NCBI GenBank assembly: GCA_902799745.1
Contig: CADCBQ010000028.1
Location: forward strand, 1 to 38,101
Reading direction: 5' to 3'
From: Fibrobacter succinogenes
GTDB taxonomy: Bacteria; Fibrobacterota; Fibrobacteria; Fibrobacterales; Fibrobacteraceae
DNA length: 38,101 bases
In this document: piece by piece, positions 14,492 through 22,569 of the stretch
Layout of the letters: each line of letters begins with the position of its first letter
Numbering within the stretch: the stretch's first letter is position 1
Translations under genes and position numbers: made by a program
The notes under the pieces: generated by a model
The model's input: only the letters and a program-made list of their open reading frames with translations
The model's database searches: none
What the model was told of the DNA's origin: nothing

Positions 14492-16790
14492 CGCTACCAT
14501 TTTTCGAATATTCCACCACCATCACGTGGGCGGCAGGCATCTTGGCTGGCATTTGCTTTCCCGTAAACAACGGACGGCCTTGCAAGTCGAAAACGCGATA
14601 GAAGGCAGTTTCTGCCTCGGTGCCGAGATTCATGCGCTGGGCAATTGCGGTAGTCCCGCTGCTGGATTCTACGACTTCAGACGAGCTGGATTCAGGTTCT
14701 GCGCTCGACGAAGATTCCGCGACTTCGGACGAAGACGATTCGGGCTCAATTGTTCCCTCGACCGTAAACGTGACGTATTCCGACATCCAAGTGAGCCCGG
14801 AGTTATCCGTCACGACTGCAACGGCAGAATGCATACCCGGAGCAAGGCCTTCGGCATTCACCTGGTAAGGCGACGCCGTCGCAGAGCCGACTAAAGTCGT
14901 TCCGACATAAAAATCAACCTTCTTGACAGAGCCGTCGTTATCCTTGGCGGTGGCACTCAAGGTGACAGCCTTGCCGGCATCGAACTTGGCCCCTGCAGAA
15001 GGCGCTGTCATGGAAACACTTGCAGCCTTGTTGCTTTGACCAAAGCCCTGGTTGTATTCGGGCATCTTGCCATAGCGGCCACCCACGCCTGCTAGGCTCG
15101 GGATTTCTTTCGGGAGGTTTGCGACGGTGCGTTTTTCAAAACTGTAGCTCGGGTTGAAAGTTTGCGCCTGCGGAACGCCCTGCGTCACCGTACCGTTGTA
15201 GCGGTGCTGCTGTTTGGTTCCGCTCCCGAACGTGACTCCGCTAAAGTAAACATAGCCGTTGTCGCCCCATTCGGCGAGGTAACCCTGGCCGTTATCGATA
15301 TAGCTATTCTCGTAGCGTACGTAGGCCTTCGCGTTTGCACTATGGCCGTTTGCACCCGCCACAAAGAAGCGGTTGTAATCTACATACTGGTTGTACAGAT
15401 GCACCTGCGAACCGTTGCTTTCGCCAGTGACCTTCGGCACGCGGCCGTAGGTATTGTGCCAGTAGTTATTCGCGTATGTCAGGTGAGCATCTTCGACAAG
15501 TGCCATGTAGGGGTCGGTACCCCAGCAGTTGTATTCGTTCGCGCCGTCAAAATCCAAGTAGCTGATGGTGGCATCGTCCACGAATTCCATGTCCATGCCG
15601 TCACTGATCCACTTGTAACTGATGTGATCGGCCCAAAAGCCCTTCACATGCTTCGAGGCTGTACCTACTGTTTCGAGGCCATCGCCACCTTCGATCAAGT
15701 GCGGGTTCACGTCGTAAATGGCGAGGTTGCGGTAGATGTGGTTGTAAGAGCCCTCGTTACTGCGCACTACGATGGAGGCACCGCGCAGGTTTGCGCCGCG
15801 ACCCATGCCCACAAGACTCTTGTTGGGCTTGGTGGTAATCCAGTTGCTCCACGCCTGCAGATTGTCCGATTCCTTCACGATTTCGAGTCCGGATTCGCCG
15901 AGGCTCGCGCAGCTATTTTTCTCGAAGGCGACGCGATAGAACTTATTCGTCTTGCCTGTCACGCGATTCGTCTCGCCGCAAGTCGTGCGGCACCAAGTAC
16001 GCCCTTGCTTGTTCGCCTCGGTCACCGCATTGCGCATTTGCCTAAAATCGTAAGTGCCTTCGGGCACAAGGATTGTCACCGCATCGTTACTCTGCAAGTA
16101 TTTGCGGATGCTTGCGGAATCGCTCGCGAAAACGATATTGCCGGCAGCGCCGCCCGTCGTCGAAGCGCCAAATCCTTCGGCCTTCACGTTGAACGTGAAA
16201 AGCAGAACCGCTGTCGGATCCGTTTCGGCAGAAGTCCAAATCCACTTGGCTTGCGTATTCGCCGCAAAGCCGGAAAGCGCCGCACCGCTCGGAAGCTTGT
16301 TGTTTGCGTAGTTGAGGGTTGTCGCACCGCCCCACTGGCTAAGGTCGCGGCCCTTGTTTTTCCACGAGTTGTTGCTCACTGTAGGCTTTGATTTCCAACC
16401 ACTGCCGGAATAGTAAGACTTGTCGAGGTCATCAATTTGCACCAAGACGCCCGGGGCGCCCTTACCGTTCACGCCCACAACCGAAATTGCATTTTCGCCA
16501 GGGAGGAACGTCATCGGAACAAAGCGTACGCGGCCCGCCTGGTTATCTTGGGCAAGGAGCGCGCCATTATGGTAGAGCCTGTAGCCGCCATCGGCCACGA
16601 TCCAGATACCCGGACCCTCGCCCGCATTGTATGTCGCCGCAATCAGCTGGGAACCGACCTTGTCGCCGCCACCATAGGCAGCGTCACTCGGAAGCGCCAC
16701 CACTTCTGTCGCCGGAATTGCAGCTGTAGAAATTCCAAAAAGCGAGACAACGCCCGCCAAAGCCAACCCAACATCCTTTTTTACTCCCAT
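14463..16790 (-). CDS. secreted PL1-type pectate lyase, multidomain
   Basis: A 775-aa protein with a signal peptide (about 1-24), an N-terminal region with a Gly/Asn-rich beta domain (about 25-215), a parallel beta-helix PL1 catalytic domain (about 215-590), an Ig-like domain (TAPSAGAKFDAGKAVTLSA to VTFTVEG), Ser/Glu-rich linkers (PESSSSEVAESSSS), and a C-terminal tail YRVFDLQGRPLF ending in a basic stretch. The family motif reads R450-V-P-K-V-T455: the first Arg (catalytic base in characterised PL1) is present, while the second is Thr. It would cleave polygalacturonate by beta-elimination. A GAGG-type Shine-Dalgarno precedes the ATG. The 3' end overlaps the gene at 13004. Confidence 0.85.
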   Translation of the reverse strand: MGVKKDVGLALAGVVSLFGISTAAIPATEVVALPSDAAYGGGDKVGSQLIAATYNAGEGPGIWIVADGGYRLYHNGALLAQDNQAGRVRFVPMTFLPGENAISVVGVNGKGAPGVLVQIDDLDKSYYSGSGWKSKPTVSNNSWKNKGRDLSQWGGATTLNYANNKLPSGAALSGFAANTQAKWIWTSAETDPTAVLLFTFNVKAEGFGASTTGGAAGNIVFASDSASIRKYLQSNDAVTILVPEGTYDFRQMRNAVTEANKQGRTWCRTTCGETNRVTGKTNKFYRVAFEKNSCASLGESGLEIVKESDNLQAWSNWITTKPNKSLVGMGRGANLRGASIVVRSNEGSYNHIYRNLAIYDVNPHLIEGGDGLETVGTASKHVKGFWADHISYKWISDGMDMEFVDDATISYLDFDGANEYNCWGTDPYMALVEDAHLTYANNYWHNTYGRVPKVTGESNGSQVHLYNQYVDYNRFFVAGANGHSANAKAYVRYENSYIDNGQGYLAEWGDNGYVYFSGVTFGSGTKQQHRYNGTVTQGVPQAQTFNPSYSFEKRTVANLPKEIPSLAGVGGRYGKMPEYNQGFGQSNKAASVSMTAPSAGAKFDAGKAVTLSATAKDNDGSVKKVDFYVGTTLVGSATASPYQVNAEGLAPGMHSAVAVVTDNSGLTWMSEYVTFTVEGTIEPESSSSEVAESSSSAEPESSSSEVVESSSGTTAIAQRMNLGTEAETAFYRVFDLQGRPLFTGKQMPAKMPAAHVMVVEYSKNGSVNRRYLKSR

Positions 16791-16824
16791 TTTTTCCTCT
16801 TTTTTGAGCTATTACACCATTTAT

Positions 16825-16852
16825 AATTTAACTATGACACCTCTATTTTCAA
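16825..16852 (-). promoter_or_regulatory. promoter of the pectate lyase gene
   Basis: TTGAAA (16847-16852), 16-bp spacer, TAAATT (16825-16830) on the minus strand, about 35 nt before the ATG at 16790, leaving room for a leader with a Shine-Dalgarno. About 35 bp further upstream is GTTGTTGACAAC (16887-16898), an imperfect dyad that could be a regulator site. Confidence 0.5.
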
Positions 16853-16921
16853 AACGTTATCTGCCAAGCACGTTAATATGTGTTTGGTTGTTGACAACGA
16901 TTGTAAAAACCCGTTTTACGC

Positions 16922-16948
16922 AAAAAAAAATACACTCCTATCGGAGTG
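16922..16948 (-). terminator. terminator after the lipoprotein gene, or leader hairpin
   Basis: CACTCC-GATA-GGAGTG stem-loop on the minus strand followed by TATTTTTTTTT. It lies 57 nt after the stop of the lipoprotein gene and about 130 nt before the pectate lyase ATG. Confidence 0.8.
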
Positions 16949-16965
16949 CTGGGTAGGGTTTTCGA

Positions 16966-16989
16966 AATTTAGGGTTGTCCGCGGACTAC
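16966..16989 (-). promoter_or_regulatory. palindrome plus TAAATTT box (element B)
   Basis: On the minus strand GTAGTC-CGCG-GACAAC (16974-16989) is followed 2 nt later by TAAATT (16966-16971). The surrounding 40 bp (16951-16990) match 32 of 40 positions at 37941-37980. It lies between a stop codon and a hairpin with U-run, as does its partner. It is either an operator/promoter or a 3'-UTR element. Confidence 0.6.
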
Positions 16990-17004
16990 GGCCGAAACCG
17001 TCTA

Positions 17005-18249
17005 TTATTCAATCGAGCCAATCCCTTCGAATACAATTTCATCTATTTCCAGGAAAGATCCGTTATAGATAAAGATGCTGAATATGCCAATTTCGCTTGA
17101 GATTTCGTCCCACAAAACTTGGTAATTCTTACTGTCCACGATTTCTTCGCCTGGGTGTAAGACCAGTTCGGTCCATTCATCGCTCGCCTTCGTAAACCAC
17201 AGCGCCTTGTTATAGTTGTTATTCTCGATTTGGCGGTAATGTTCAAGCGCAACGGCAAACATGCAGTCACCGCGAACTTTCAGCCGGACGGCTGTGAGCG
17301 CACTCAGGTCGTAATAACCCGTATCGAGGCCAAGACGCGTTCCGAGCATGACATAGCCCGTATCTTGGATGGTAAACTTTAACGAGAGATATTTGCCACG
17401 GGCTCCGTCATCTACGAGCGCCCCTGCAAAACCACCCACGCTGTCGGGGCTTTCAAAGGACGCTCCCTTGTGCGGTAGGTAGTACCAACCGTAATTCGGG
17501 TATGTTTTCGCCAAATTGTTCAGGTTGTCGCCGTCGTCAAAATCCTCGAAAACGTATTCGTGAGTAAATTTCTGGAACCACATGAGCGTGTCAACAGAAG
17601 TGCCCGCGTCAAGCGAAATATCGCCAACGGGCAGACTATTCGCGACAATGGTATATAGACCCGCCGGAACATGCGAGAATACGAAATCGTTTCCATCATT
17701 TTTGGCGCAATAGGGAGTCGCATCAAGCATCACGGAACTGCCCAAGACAGTAGAATCGGAAACGGCCGCCCCGGTACGCACCGTAAGCGATACAGACGGC
17801 AAGAGCTCGATTTCTTCTGCCAAGGAATCTGCCGCATTGATTTTTGTCCACACCATAAGCGAGGAATCCTCGCCGGCAATTCCCTCGACATAGCACCTTG
17901 CATCCTGGCACTGATCCGGCAGAGTTTCAAACTGTACCTTTCCGGAATCATTCGCAGTGGCGGTTTCGAGCGCCGTGACATAGGACGGGAAGAACTGTGA
18001 TACTACTGGGGGCGTCATTCCTTTGGACAGCCTTTCCGCAGTAACGTCGCCAAGACGCTGATACAAGGTAACGCGCGCCTGCGGAATCGGCTTGTGAACC
18101 CCATCAAGCGCAACGACCGCAATCCCGTTCGTCGTTTCGCTCGTGGCTCCGGCAGTTTCAGGGCCGCTGTCGGAACAGCCCGAAAACGCCGCCAGAATCA
18201 GGCCGAGCGCAAAATAAAACAATTTATGAATCCTAAACACCTGGAACAT
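17005..18249 (-). CDS. lipoprotein with carboxypeptidase-regulatory-like and CBM-like domains
   Basis: A 414-aa lipoprotein: signal peptide with lipobox (LAAFSGC, Cys about residue 25), an Ig-like 'carboxypeptidase regulatory' segment (GIAVVALDGVHKPIPQARVTLY), further beta-rich repeats, and a C-terminal region starting FEDFDDGDNLNNLAKTYPNYGWYY that reads like a galactose-binding-fold carbohydrate-binding module (CBM11/CBM30-like). I start it at ATG 18249, 2 nt after the stop of the TIGR02147 gene, because an upstream reading would overlap that gene and lacks a signal peptide at its N-terminus. It is therefore in one operon with the regulator. Binding to polysaccharide is inference. Confidence 0.72.
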   Translation of the reverse strand: MFQVFRIHKLFYFALGLILAAFSGCSDSGPETAGATSETTNGIAVVALDGVHKPIPQARVTLYQRLGDVTAERLSKGMTPPVVSQFFPSYVTALETATANDSGKVQFETLPDQCQDARCYVEGIAGEDSSLMVWTKINAADSLAEEIELLPSVSLTVRTGAAVSDSTVLGSSVMLDATPYCAKNDGNDFVFSHVPAGLYTIVANSLPVGDISLDAGTSVDTLMWFQKFTHEYVFEDFDDGDNLNNLAKTYPNYGWYYLPHKGASFESPDSVGGFAGALVDDGARGKYLSLKFTIQDTGYVMLGTRLGLDTGYYDLSALTAVRLKVRGDCMFAVALEHYRQIENNNYNKALWFTKASDEWTELVLHPGEEIVDSKNYQVLWDEISSEIGIFSIFIYNGSFLEIDEIVFEGIGSIE

Positions 18250-18251
18250 TT

Positions 18252-19100
18252 TTACCGTTCTTCCTTTTTCATCATCGGGAATAACTGGAAATTTAATTGA
18301 TAAACGCTGTCGCAAATTTGCGAAGGCATCGCATTGACCACATTTACGATGGATTTTCGCGTTTCGGCGAGAATATCGCGGATTTTTTGGATCTGTTTTG
18401 AGTCAAGCGCCATGGTGAGCGTGCTGATATCGCGCTTTTCCTTCGGCGTGTTGGCTATCGAGTCGCGCGCCAGTTCCGCAATACGTCCCTGGTAGTCGCT
18501 AATGGTAGCACTCAGCCAGTGTTCCTGCGTGCGGAGATGCGCCTCGGTGGGTTCCACACGGCCATCCTTGCGTTGGCGGGCAAGCCCCAACTGCAGCAAC
18601 GCCTCGACCGCTTTTTCAACCTGCGTAGCGGTAAGTTTCGGAATGCATGTCTCGGCGAGTGCGGCGGCATTTTGCGGGCCCCGATAATCAAATACATCGA
18701 GCGCCGAGCGAATCATCGGATAGTACCACTGTTGAAAATAACGGTAGCGAGCCTCATCAAGTTCGCGGCATGTCGCAGGGCGCATTTTCTGGAGTATTTC
18801 AAAATGTTTGCGCACCTCTTCGTCGGTCTTTGCCTTGCCGTAAGCGACCATTTCGCGGAAATATTCAGCTTTCGCCTCTTTGAAACGGAACAATTCAACG
18901 AATGGTTCAACACCTTTCGAAGACACATGACGCTTACCCTGCAAGATTTTCACCAAGAGACTTGCGTCCATGTCCACAGCAGACGCAAAGACCCGATAGC
19001 TGAAGGTCGGATCGAGCGACTTTTCGAGTTCGTAAAAGTCCTGCAGGAATTTACGGTAGTCGGTGTAATCGTATATGTTGATTTTGTTTCTTGCGAACAT
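18252..19100 (-). CDS. TIGR02147-family putative transcriptional regulator
   Basis: A 282-aa cytoplasmic protein of the Fibrobacter 'second paralogous family' TIGR02147 (DUF4423-type). It opens with INIYDYTDYRKFLQDFYE, then an XRE-like helix-turn-helix pattern (SYRVFASAVDMDASLLVKIL, GKRHVSSKG, about 35-75), a helical region with RYRYFQQWYYPMIRSAL, and a C-terminal winged-helix-like part (LTATQVEKAVEALLQLGLARQRKDG). It ends 2 nt before the lipoprotein gene, strongly suggesting co-expression. The paralogue at 32547 has the same length. DNA binding is inferred from the fold; the target is unknown. Confidence 0.85.
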   Translation of the reverse strand: MFARNKINIYDYTDYRKFLQDFYELEKSLDPTFSYRVFASAVDMDASLLVKILQGKRHVSSKGVEPFVELFRFKEAKAEYFREMVAYGKAKTDEEVRKHFEILQKMRPATCRELDEARYRYFQQWYYPMIRSALDVFDYRGPQNAAALAETCIPKLTATQVEKAVEALLQLGLARQRKDGRVEPTEAHLRTQEHWLSATISDYQGRIAELARDSIANTPKEKRDISTLTMALDSKQIQKIRDILAETRKSIVNVVNAMPSQICDSVYQLNFQLFPMMKKEER

Positions 19101-19183
19101 GGTTGACCCGCCCCAATAATATAGTTTCTATTATCAAAATAATCTATTTTCGCAACTGCTTTTTAATGTTTTTTTTCGGAGTT

Positions 19184-19201
19184 GTTGACATTTTTGTCCA
19201 C
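19184..19201 (+). promoter_or_regulatory. GTTGACA-N4-TGTCCAC element upstream of mannanase
   Basis: An imperfect dyad, GTTGACA-TTTT-TGTCCAC. The same arms with spacer CAAT occur at 22480-22497 upstream of the SUMF1-like lipoprotein. It lies in the intergenic region between the divergent regulator (start 19100) and the mannanase. TTGACA inside it resembles a -35, but no -10 lies at 17 bp. Confidence 0.45.
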
Positions 19202-19242
19202 GCCCTCCCCAAAAAAAACTCCTCGAAATGCATTCTCAAGCA

Positions 19243-19278
19243 TAAATTTAGGGTACAATGGTGTATCAAGGAGTTTGA
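19243..19278 (+). promoter_or_regulatory. -10 box and 6-codon leader ORF before the mannanase
   Basis: TAAATT (19243-19248) is followed after 9 nt by ATG GTG TAT CAA GGA GTT TGA (19258-19278), a six-codon reading frame (MVYQGV) whose stop directly abuts the mannanase ATG. The mini-frame contains the AAGGAG Shine-Dalgarno. Translation of the mini-ORF, if real, could feed ribosomes to or gate the mannanase start. Confidence 0.35.
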
Positions 19279-20928
19279 ATGTTTAAAAGAAATACAGTCG
19301 CAATTCTTGCGGCAACCCTCGCAACAACAGCTTTCGCCACCAAGTACGAAGCCGAATCGGCAACCGTATCTAGCGAGGCAAAAATTGTCAACAGCAGCGG
19401 CGTCTCTGGCACAGGCTATGCAAGCCTTCAAGAAGGCAACATCACCTTCACGGGAGTCACCGCCGAATCCGCAGGCAAGTACACGCTCACCATCCATTAC
19501 AAGGCGGGCGATTTCAAGGCAAACTACCTCAAGGTAAACGGAGCGACCGCAGGCACGATTGACTTTGCGGCAACGACCGGGTGGGCAGACATCACGACCG
19601 CCGTCACGCTCAAGGCAGGTGCAAATACCGTCGCTATCGAAAAATACTGGGGTTGGATCGACGTGGACTACATCGACATTTCTGCCTACGAATCAAAGCC
19701 CTTCAAGCTCTCCGCAAGCCCGGTCACCCCGAACGCGACCGAAAGCGCAGTAAAGCTCTACAATTTCTTGCGCGAAAACTTCGGCAAGAAAACAATTAGC
19801 GGAATCATGACCGGCGACATGAGCGGCTACACGCTGGGAGCCGACTTCAAGACCCACGACGACGTAAAGTACATCTACACGCGTACGGGCAGGTACCCGG
19901 CGCTCGTCGGTCTCGACTTCCTTTTTGCAACAGGCCCGAACGCGTCTCAAGGCTGGAACATGGAATACACCGACAAGGCGATTTCCATTGCAAAAGGCCT
20001 TTGGAAGGCTGGCGGCATTCCCGCATTCACTTGGCACTGGAAAGACCCGCTCGACAAGAAGGACGCCTTCTACATCCAGAGCGCAGCCGGCACCAACGAA
20101 TATACGGACTTCGACTTCTCTACCGGATTCAAGAGCGGCACCACCGAATGGGACACCGAAAGTGCGGCCTACAAGGGAATTGTCGCCGACATCGACCACA
20201 TCGCCGACTACTTCCTCGAACTGCAAAAAGAAGGCGTTGCGGGCATTTTCCGCCCCCTGCACGAAGCGGGCGGCAAGTGGTTCTGGTGGAGTATCAATTC
20301 GGGCGAGCAGTTCGCGGCCCTCTACCGCCTGGTATTTGACCGCATGGTGAAGGTCAAGGGAGTGAAGAACATGATCTGGGTATTCAACCCAGAAGGTTCT
20401 ACCGTCACCTCCTGGGATCCGGGCAGCGAATACTACGACGTGCTTTCCATCGACATCTATAACAACGCAAATGACCATTCCAGCAACGCGAGTTCTTTTG
20501 ACAAGTTCAAGAACGCATCGAATTCCACGAAGATTCTTGCACTCAGCGAAAACGGGCCCATTCCCGACGTGAACAACATGCACCCCGACGAGGCCGTATG
20601 GAGCTGGTGGATGCCGTGGTACAGCACCTGGAGCGGAACCTGGCCCGGCCAGACGAAGGATGCCGTGTGGAAGAGCAACATGGGTGACGAACGTGTTATT
20701 TCGCTCGAGGACATGCCCGGCTGGGACAAATACAAGCCCAACCAGGATACCTCTACGACGCGTCTTGCAAAGGTATCGCCGTTCTACGGCCCTGCAACAA
20801 CAATCGGCATCTTTGACATGAACGGCCACTATGTGGGACTCACTACGCAGGGACTTCCGCAGGGGCGCTACATCGTGCGTCAAAGAATCCAGGGACGCAA
20901 CTTGAATGCGGTATACATCAAAAAATAA
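19279..20928 (+). CDS. secreted CBM35-GH26 mannanase
   Basis: A 549-aa protein: signal peptide (cleavage after about residue 20), an N-terminal CBM35-like domain (about 22-140; KYEAESATVSSEAKIV, ending DYIDIS), a GH26 catalytic domain (about 150-480) and a C-terminal tail. The likely acid/base is E329 in RPLHEAGGKWFWW and the nucleophile E424 in ALSENG, the two GH26 signatures, 95 residues apart. It should hydrolyse beta-1,4-mannan. The tail (GIFDMNGHYVGLTTQG, QGRYIVRQ, basic end) is nearly the same as that of the pectate lyase at 33462, also at DNA level. AAGGAG precedes the ATG. Confidence 0.92.
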   Translation: MFKRNTVAILAATLATTAFATKYEAESATVSSEAKIVNSSGVSGTGYASLQEGNITFTGVTAESAGKYTLTIHYKAGDFKANYLKVNGATAGTIDFAATTGWADITTAVTLKAGANTVAIEKYWGWIDVDYIDISAYESKPFKLSASPVTPNATESAVKLYNFLRENFGKKTISGIMTGDMSGYTLGADFKTHDDVKYIYTRTGRYPALVGLDFLFATGPNASQGWNMEYTDKAISIAKGLWKAGGIPAFTWHWKDPLDKKDAFYIQSAAGTNEYTDFDFSTGFKSGTTEWDTESAAYKGIVADIDHIADYFLELQKEGVAGIFRPLHEAGGKWFWWSINSGEQFAALYRLVFDRMVKVKGVKNMIWVFNPEGSTVTSWDPGSEYYDVLSIDIYNNANDHSSNASSFDKFKNASNSTKILALSENGPIPDVNNMHPDEAVWSWWMPWYSTWSGTWPGQTKDAVWKSNMGDERVISLEDMPGWDKYKPNQDTSTTRLAKVSPFYGPATTIGIFDMNGHYVGLTTQGLPQGRYIVRQRIQGRNLNAVYIKK

Positions 20929-20958
20929 CTATTGAGTCGGTTTCAACGAATTTTACAG

Positions 20959-21022
20959 GCGACGCGAAAAAAAATGAATGCACAACGGGGGTTGGAGTTT
21001 ATTTTTGGAGCGTCGCTTTTTT
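20959..21022 (+). terminator. long-loop hairpin with U-run before the esterase
   Basis: GCGACGC (20959-20965) and GCGTCGC (21010-21016) could pair across a 44-nt loop, followed directly by T6. It lies after the mannanase stop and ends only 14 nt before the esterase ATG. It may be the mannanase terminator or a leader element; there is no room downstream for a normal promoter. Confidence 0.45.
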
Positions 21023-21036
21023 AAATTGGAGTGTTT

Positions 21037-22401
21037 ATGGGTTGTTTTACTTTAAAAAAGGCGAACACAACCGCAGCTTTTTTGTTATGCGGAATGTGCG
21101 CCTCTTACGGGATTACCCCGAACAAGTTGGTTTCTGGCGGTTTGCCGGCTCATACAGGAGCCACAACGACAGATTATCTGACGGACGGTTACTTGACCAA
21201 CTGGAAGAGTAGCAGCGCCAAGGAAATCGCGTTGAATGTGGGCGAAGGCCCCAAAAAGCTCTTGATCAACTGGGAATCGTTCGGCGATTGTGCCTGGGCG
21301 ACCGATTTCACAAGCGGTTGCGGGCACTCGGGAGTCGCACTCTCGAATTTCAAGATTTTGACTTCGGCGAATTCCACCGATGGTACCGACGGAGACTGGG
21401 AAGTGGCCGCCACCATCCAGAACAACCCCGTGATGGCACGTGGCGTAACCATCGACTTTGCGGGCAAATCCTGGTTCAAGTTCGCAAGCGAAGACGATGT
21501 GGGCAAAATTCTTGAAATTGAAGCCTTCGACATGAGCGCAGGCGGAACCGACACCTGGTTCTTTATGGGCACAAGCATCAGTCAGATGGGAATCAAGCAA
21601 CAGGATACCGATTCCACCACGGCGCAGCTCATTCATGCAAAGTTCCCGGAATACACGCCCGCCATGTTGCGCGGAGGCATCGGCTGCATCAACAGCACCG
21701 AAGTCGTGGAACACCTGAACGAATATCTGGAATACGCTGGCAACGTCAAATTCTGGGCAATCGAAATGGGTACCAACGATGCCTGGGGCGGTGGCGATTG
21801 GAACCTGAACACCTACGTGAGCAACATGCAGACGATTATCGACTCAGCAAAGGCTCACGGAATCACGCCCGTGATTGCACGGATTATCGCGACCGATTCC
21901 GCAAAGGCGGGCTGGCAAATCAATCCGGCATTTTTGGAGGCTGTCGACAAACTCGTCAAAGAGAATAACCTGCCGCAGGGTCCTGATTTCTACAGTTACT
22001 TTAAGGAACATCCCGAATTGTTGGCGAGCGACGGTGTACACCCGAATGCCGAAACCAAGGGCGGTCAAGCCATGCACCACTTGTGGGCAGAAGCGCTCGC
22101 CCCCTTGTATGCCGCAGGCGACACCGCCACCAAAACGCCAGACTCCTCCACGACTTTAAAGATGTCAGGCACGTTTATGATCCCCCGAATTTACGCGCAA
22201 GGCAAGAATATCTTCGTTGAAGGCAACTTACTAAATGTAACCTCCGTAACCCTTGTTTCTGCAACGGGGCAACTCATTTCCCAAAAGGCTCTTTCTGAAA
22301 ATTACGGACAAGTGCAATTCGAAAACCTTCCGACAGGGCAGTACATAGCCATTATCCGAAGCAAAAACGCAGTCCAGACAAGTATCGTACAGGTAAAGTA
22401 A
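21037..22401 (+). CDS. secreted SGNH/GDSL-family carbohydrate esterase
   Basis: A 454-aa protein: signal peptide (to about residue 25), an N-terminal discoidin-like beta domain (about 27-170; WKSSSAKEIALNVGEG), an SGNH hydrolase domain (about 172-350), and a C-terminal sorting-type domain (VTLVSATGQLISQ, LPTGQYIAIIR, ending VQVK). SGNH blocks are visible: GTSIS with nucleophile S180, RGGIGCINS, GTNDAW (N247) and DGVHPN (D332, H335). It probably removes acetyl groups from pectin, xylan or mannan; which one cannot be told. I chose ATG 21037 (GGAG 5 nt upstream) over the GTG two codons earlier. Confidence 0.85.
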   Translation: MGCFTLKKANTTAAFLLCGMCASYGITPNKLVSGGLPAHTGATTTDYLTDGYLTNWKSSSAKEIALNVGEGPKKLLINWESFGDCAWATDFTSGCGHSGVALSNFKILTSANSTDGTDGDWEVAATIQNNPVMARGVTIDFAGKSWFKFASEDDVGKILEIEAFDMSAGGTDTWFFMGTSISQMGIKQQDTDSTTAQLIHAKFPEYTPAMLRGGIGCINSTEVVEHLNEYLEYAGNVKFWAIEMGTNDAWGGGDWNLNTYVSNMQTIIDSAKAHGITPVIARIIATDSAKAGWQINPAFLEAVDKLVKENNLPQGPDFYSYFKEHPELLASDGVHPNAETKGGQAMHHLWAEALAPLYAAGDTATKTPDSSTTLKMSGTFMIPRIYAQGKNIFVEGNLLNVTSVTLVSATGQLISQKALSENYGQVQFENLPTGQYIAIIRSKNAVQTSIVQVK

Positions 22402-22429
22402 AAGCGCAAATCTTCCTAAACCAAACAAA

Positions 22430-22462
22430 GAGGCACCCCGAACGGAGTGCTTCTTTTTTTTT
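22430..22462 (+). terminator. terminator after the esterase
   Basis: A 10-bp imperfect stem (GAGGCACCCC / GGAGTGCTTC) with a GAAC loop and T8. On the opposite strand it is followed by CTTTGTTTGGTT, a tail also seen beside the hairpins at 25586 and 33420. Confidence 0.88.
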
Positions 22463-22479
22463 GAAACGCAAACATTGGT

Positions 22480-22497
22480 GTTGACACAATTGTCCAC
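22480..22497 (+). promoter_or_regulatory. GTTGACA-N4-TGTCCAC element upstream of SUMF1-like gene
   Basis: GTTGACA-CAAT-TGTCCAC, same arms and spacing as at 19184. A TAAATA box lies 10 bp after it (22508-22513). It sits 73 bp before the ATG at 22570. Possible shared operator. Confidence 0.45.
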
Positions 22498-22569
22498 AGT
22501 AAAAGAATAAATAACGCCTTTTCCTTTTAGTTTAAGTTTATATTAAAACCGGTTAAGGATGTAGACTCG

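Noticed and set aside
16887..16898. GTTGTTGACAAC as a further copy of the GTNGTC-N4-RACAAC element
   Set aside because: The arms overlap and the spacing differs, so it does not fit the pattern; kept only as a possible dyad near the pectate lyase promoter.
22490..22498. TTGTCCACA as DnaA boxes (also at 37966)
   Set aside because: It differs by one base from TTATCCACA, but the copies are isolated, not clustered, and sit inside the dyads described; no dnaA/dnaN or A/T-rich unwinding region is nearby.
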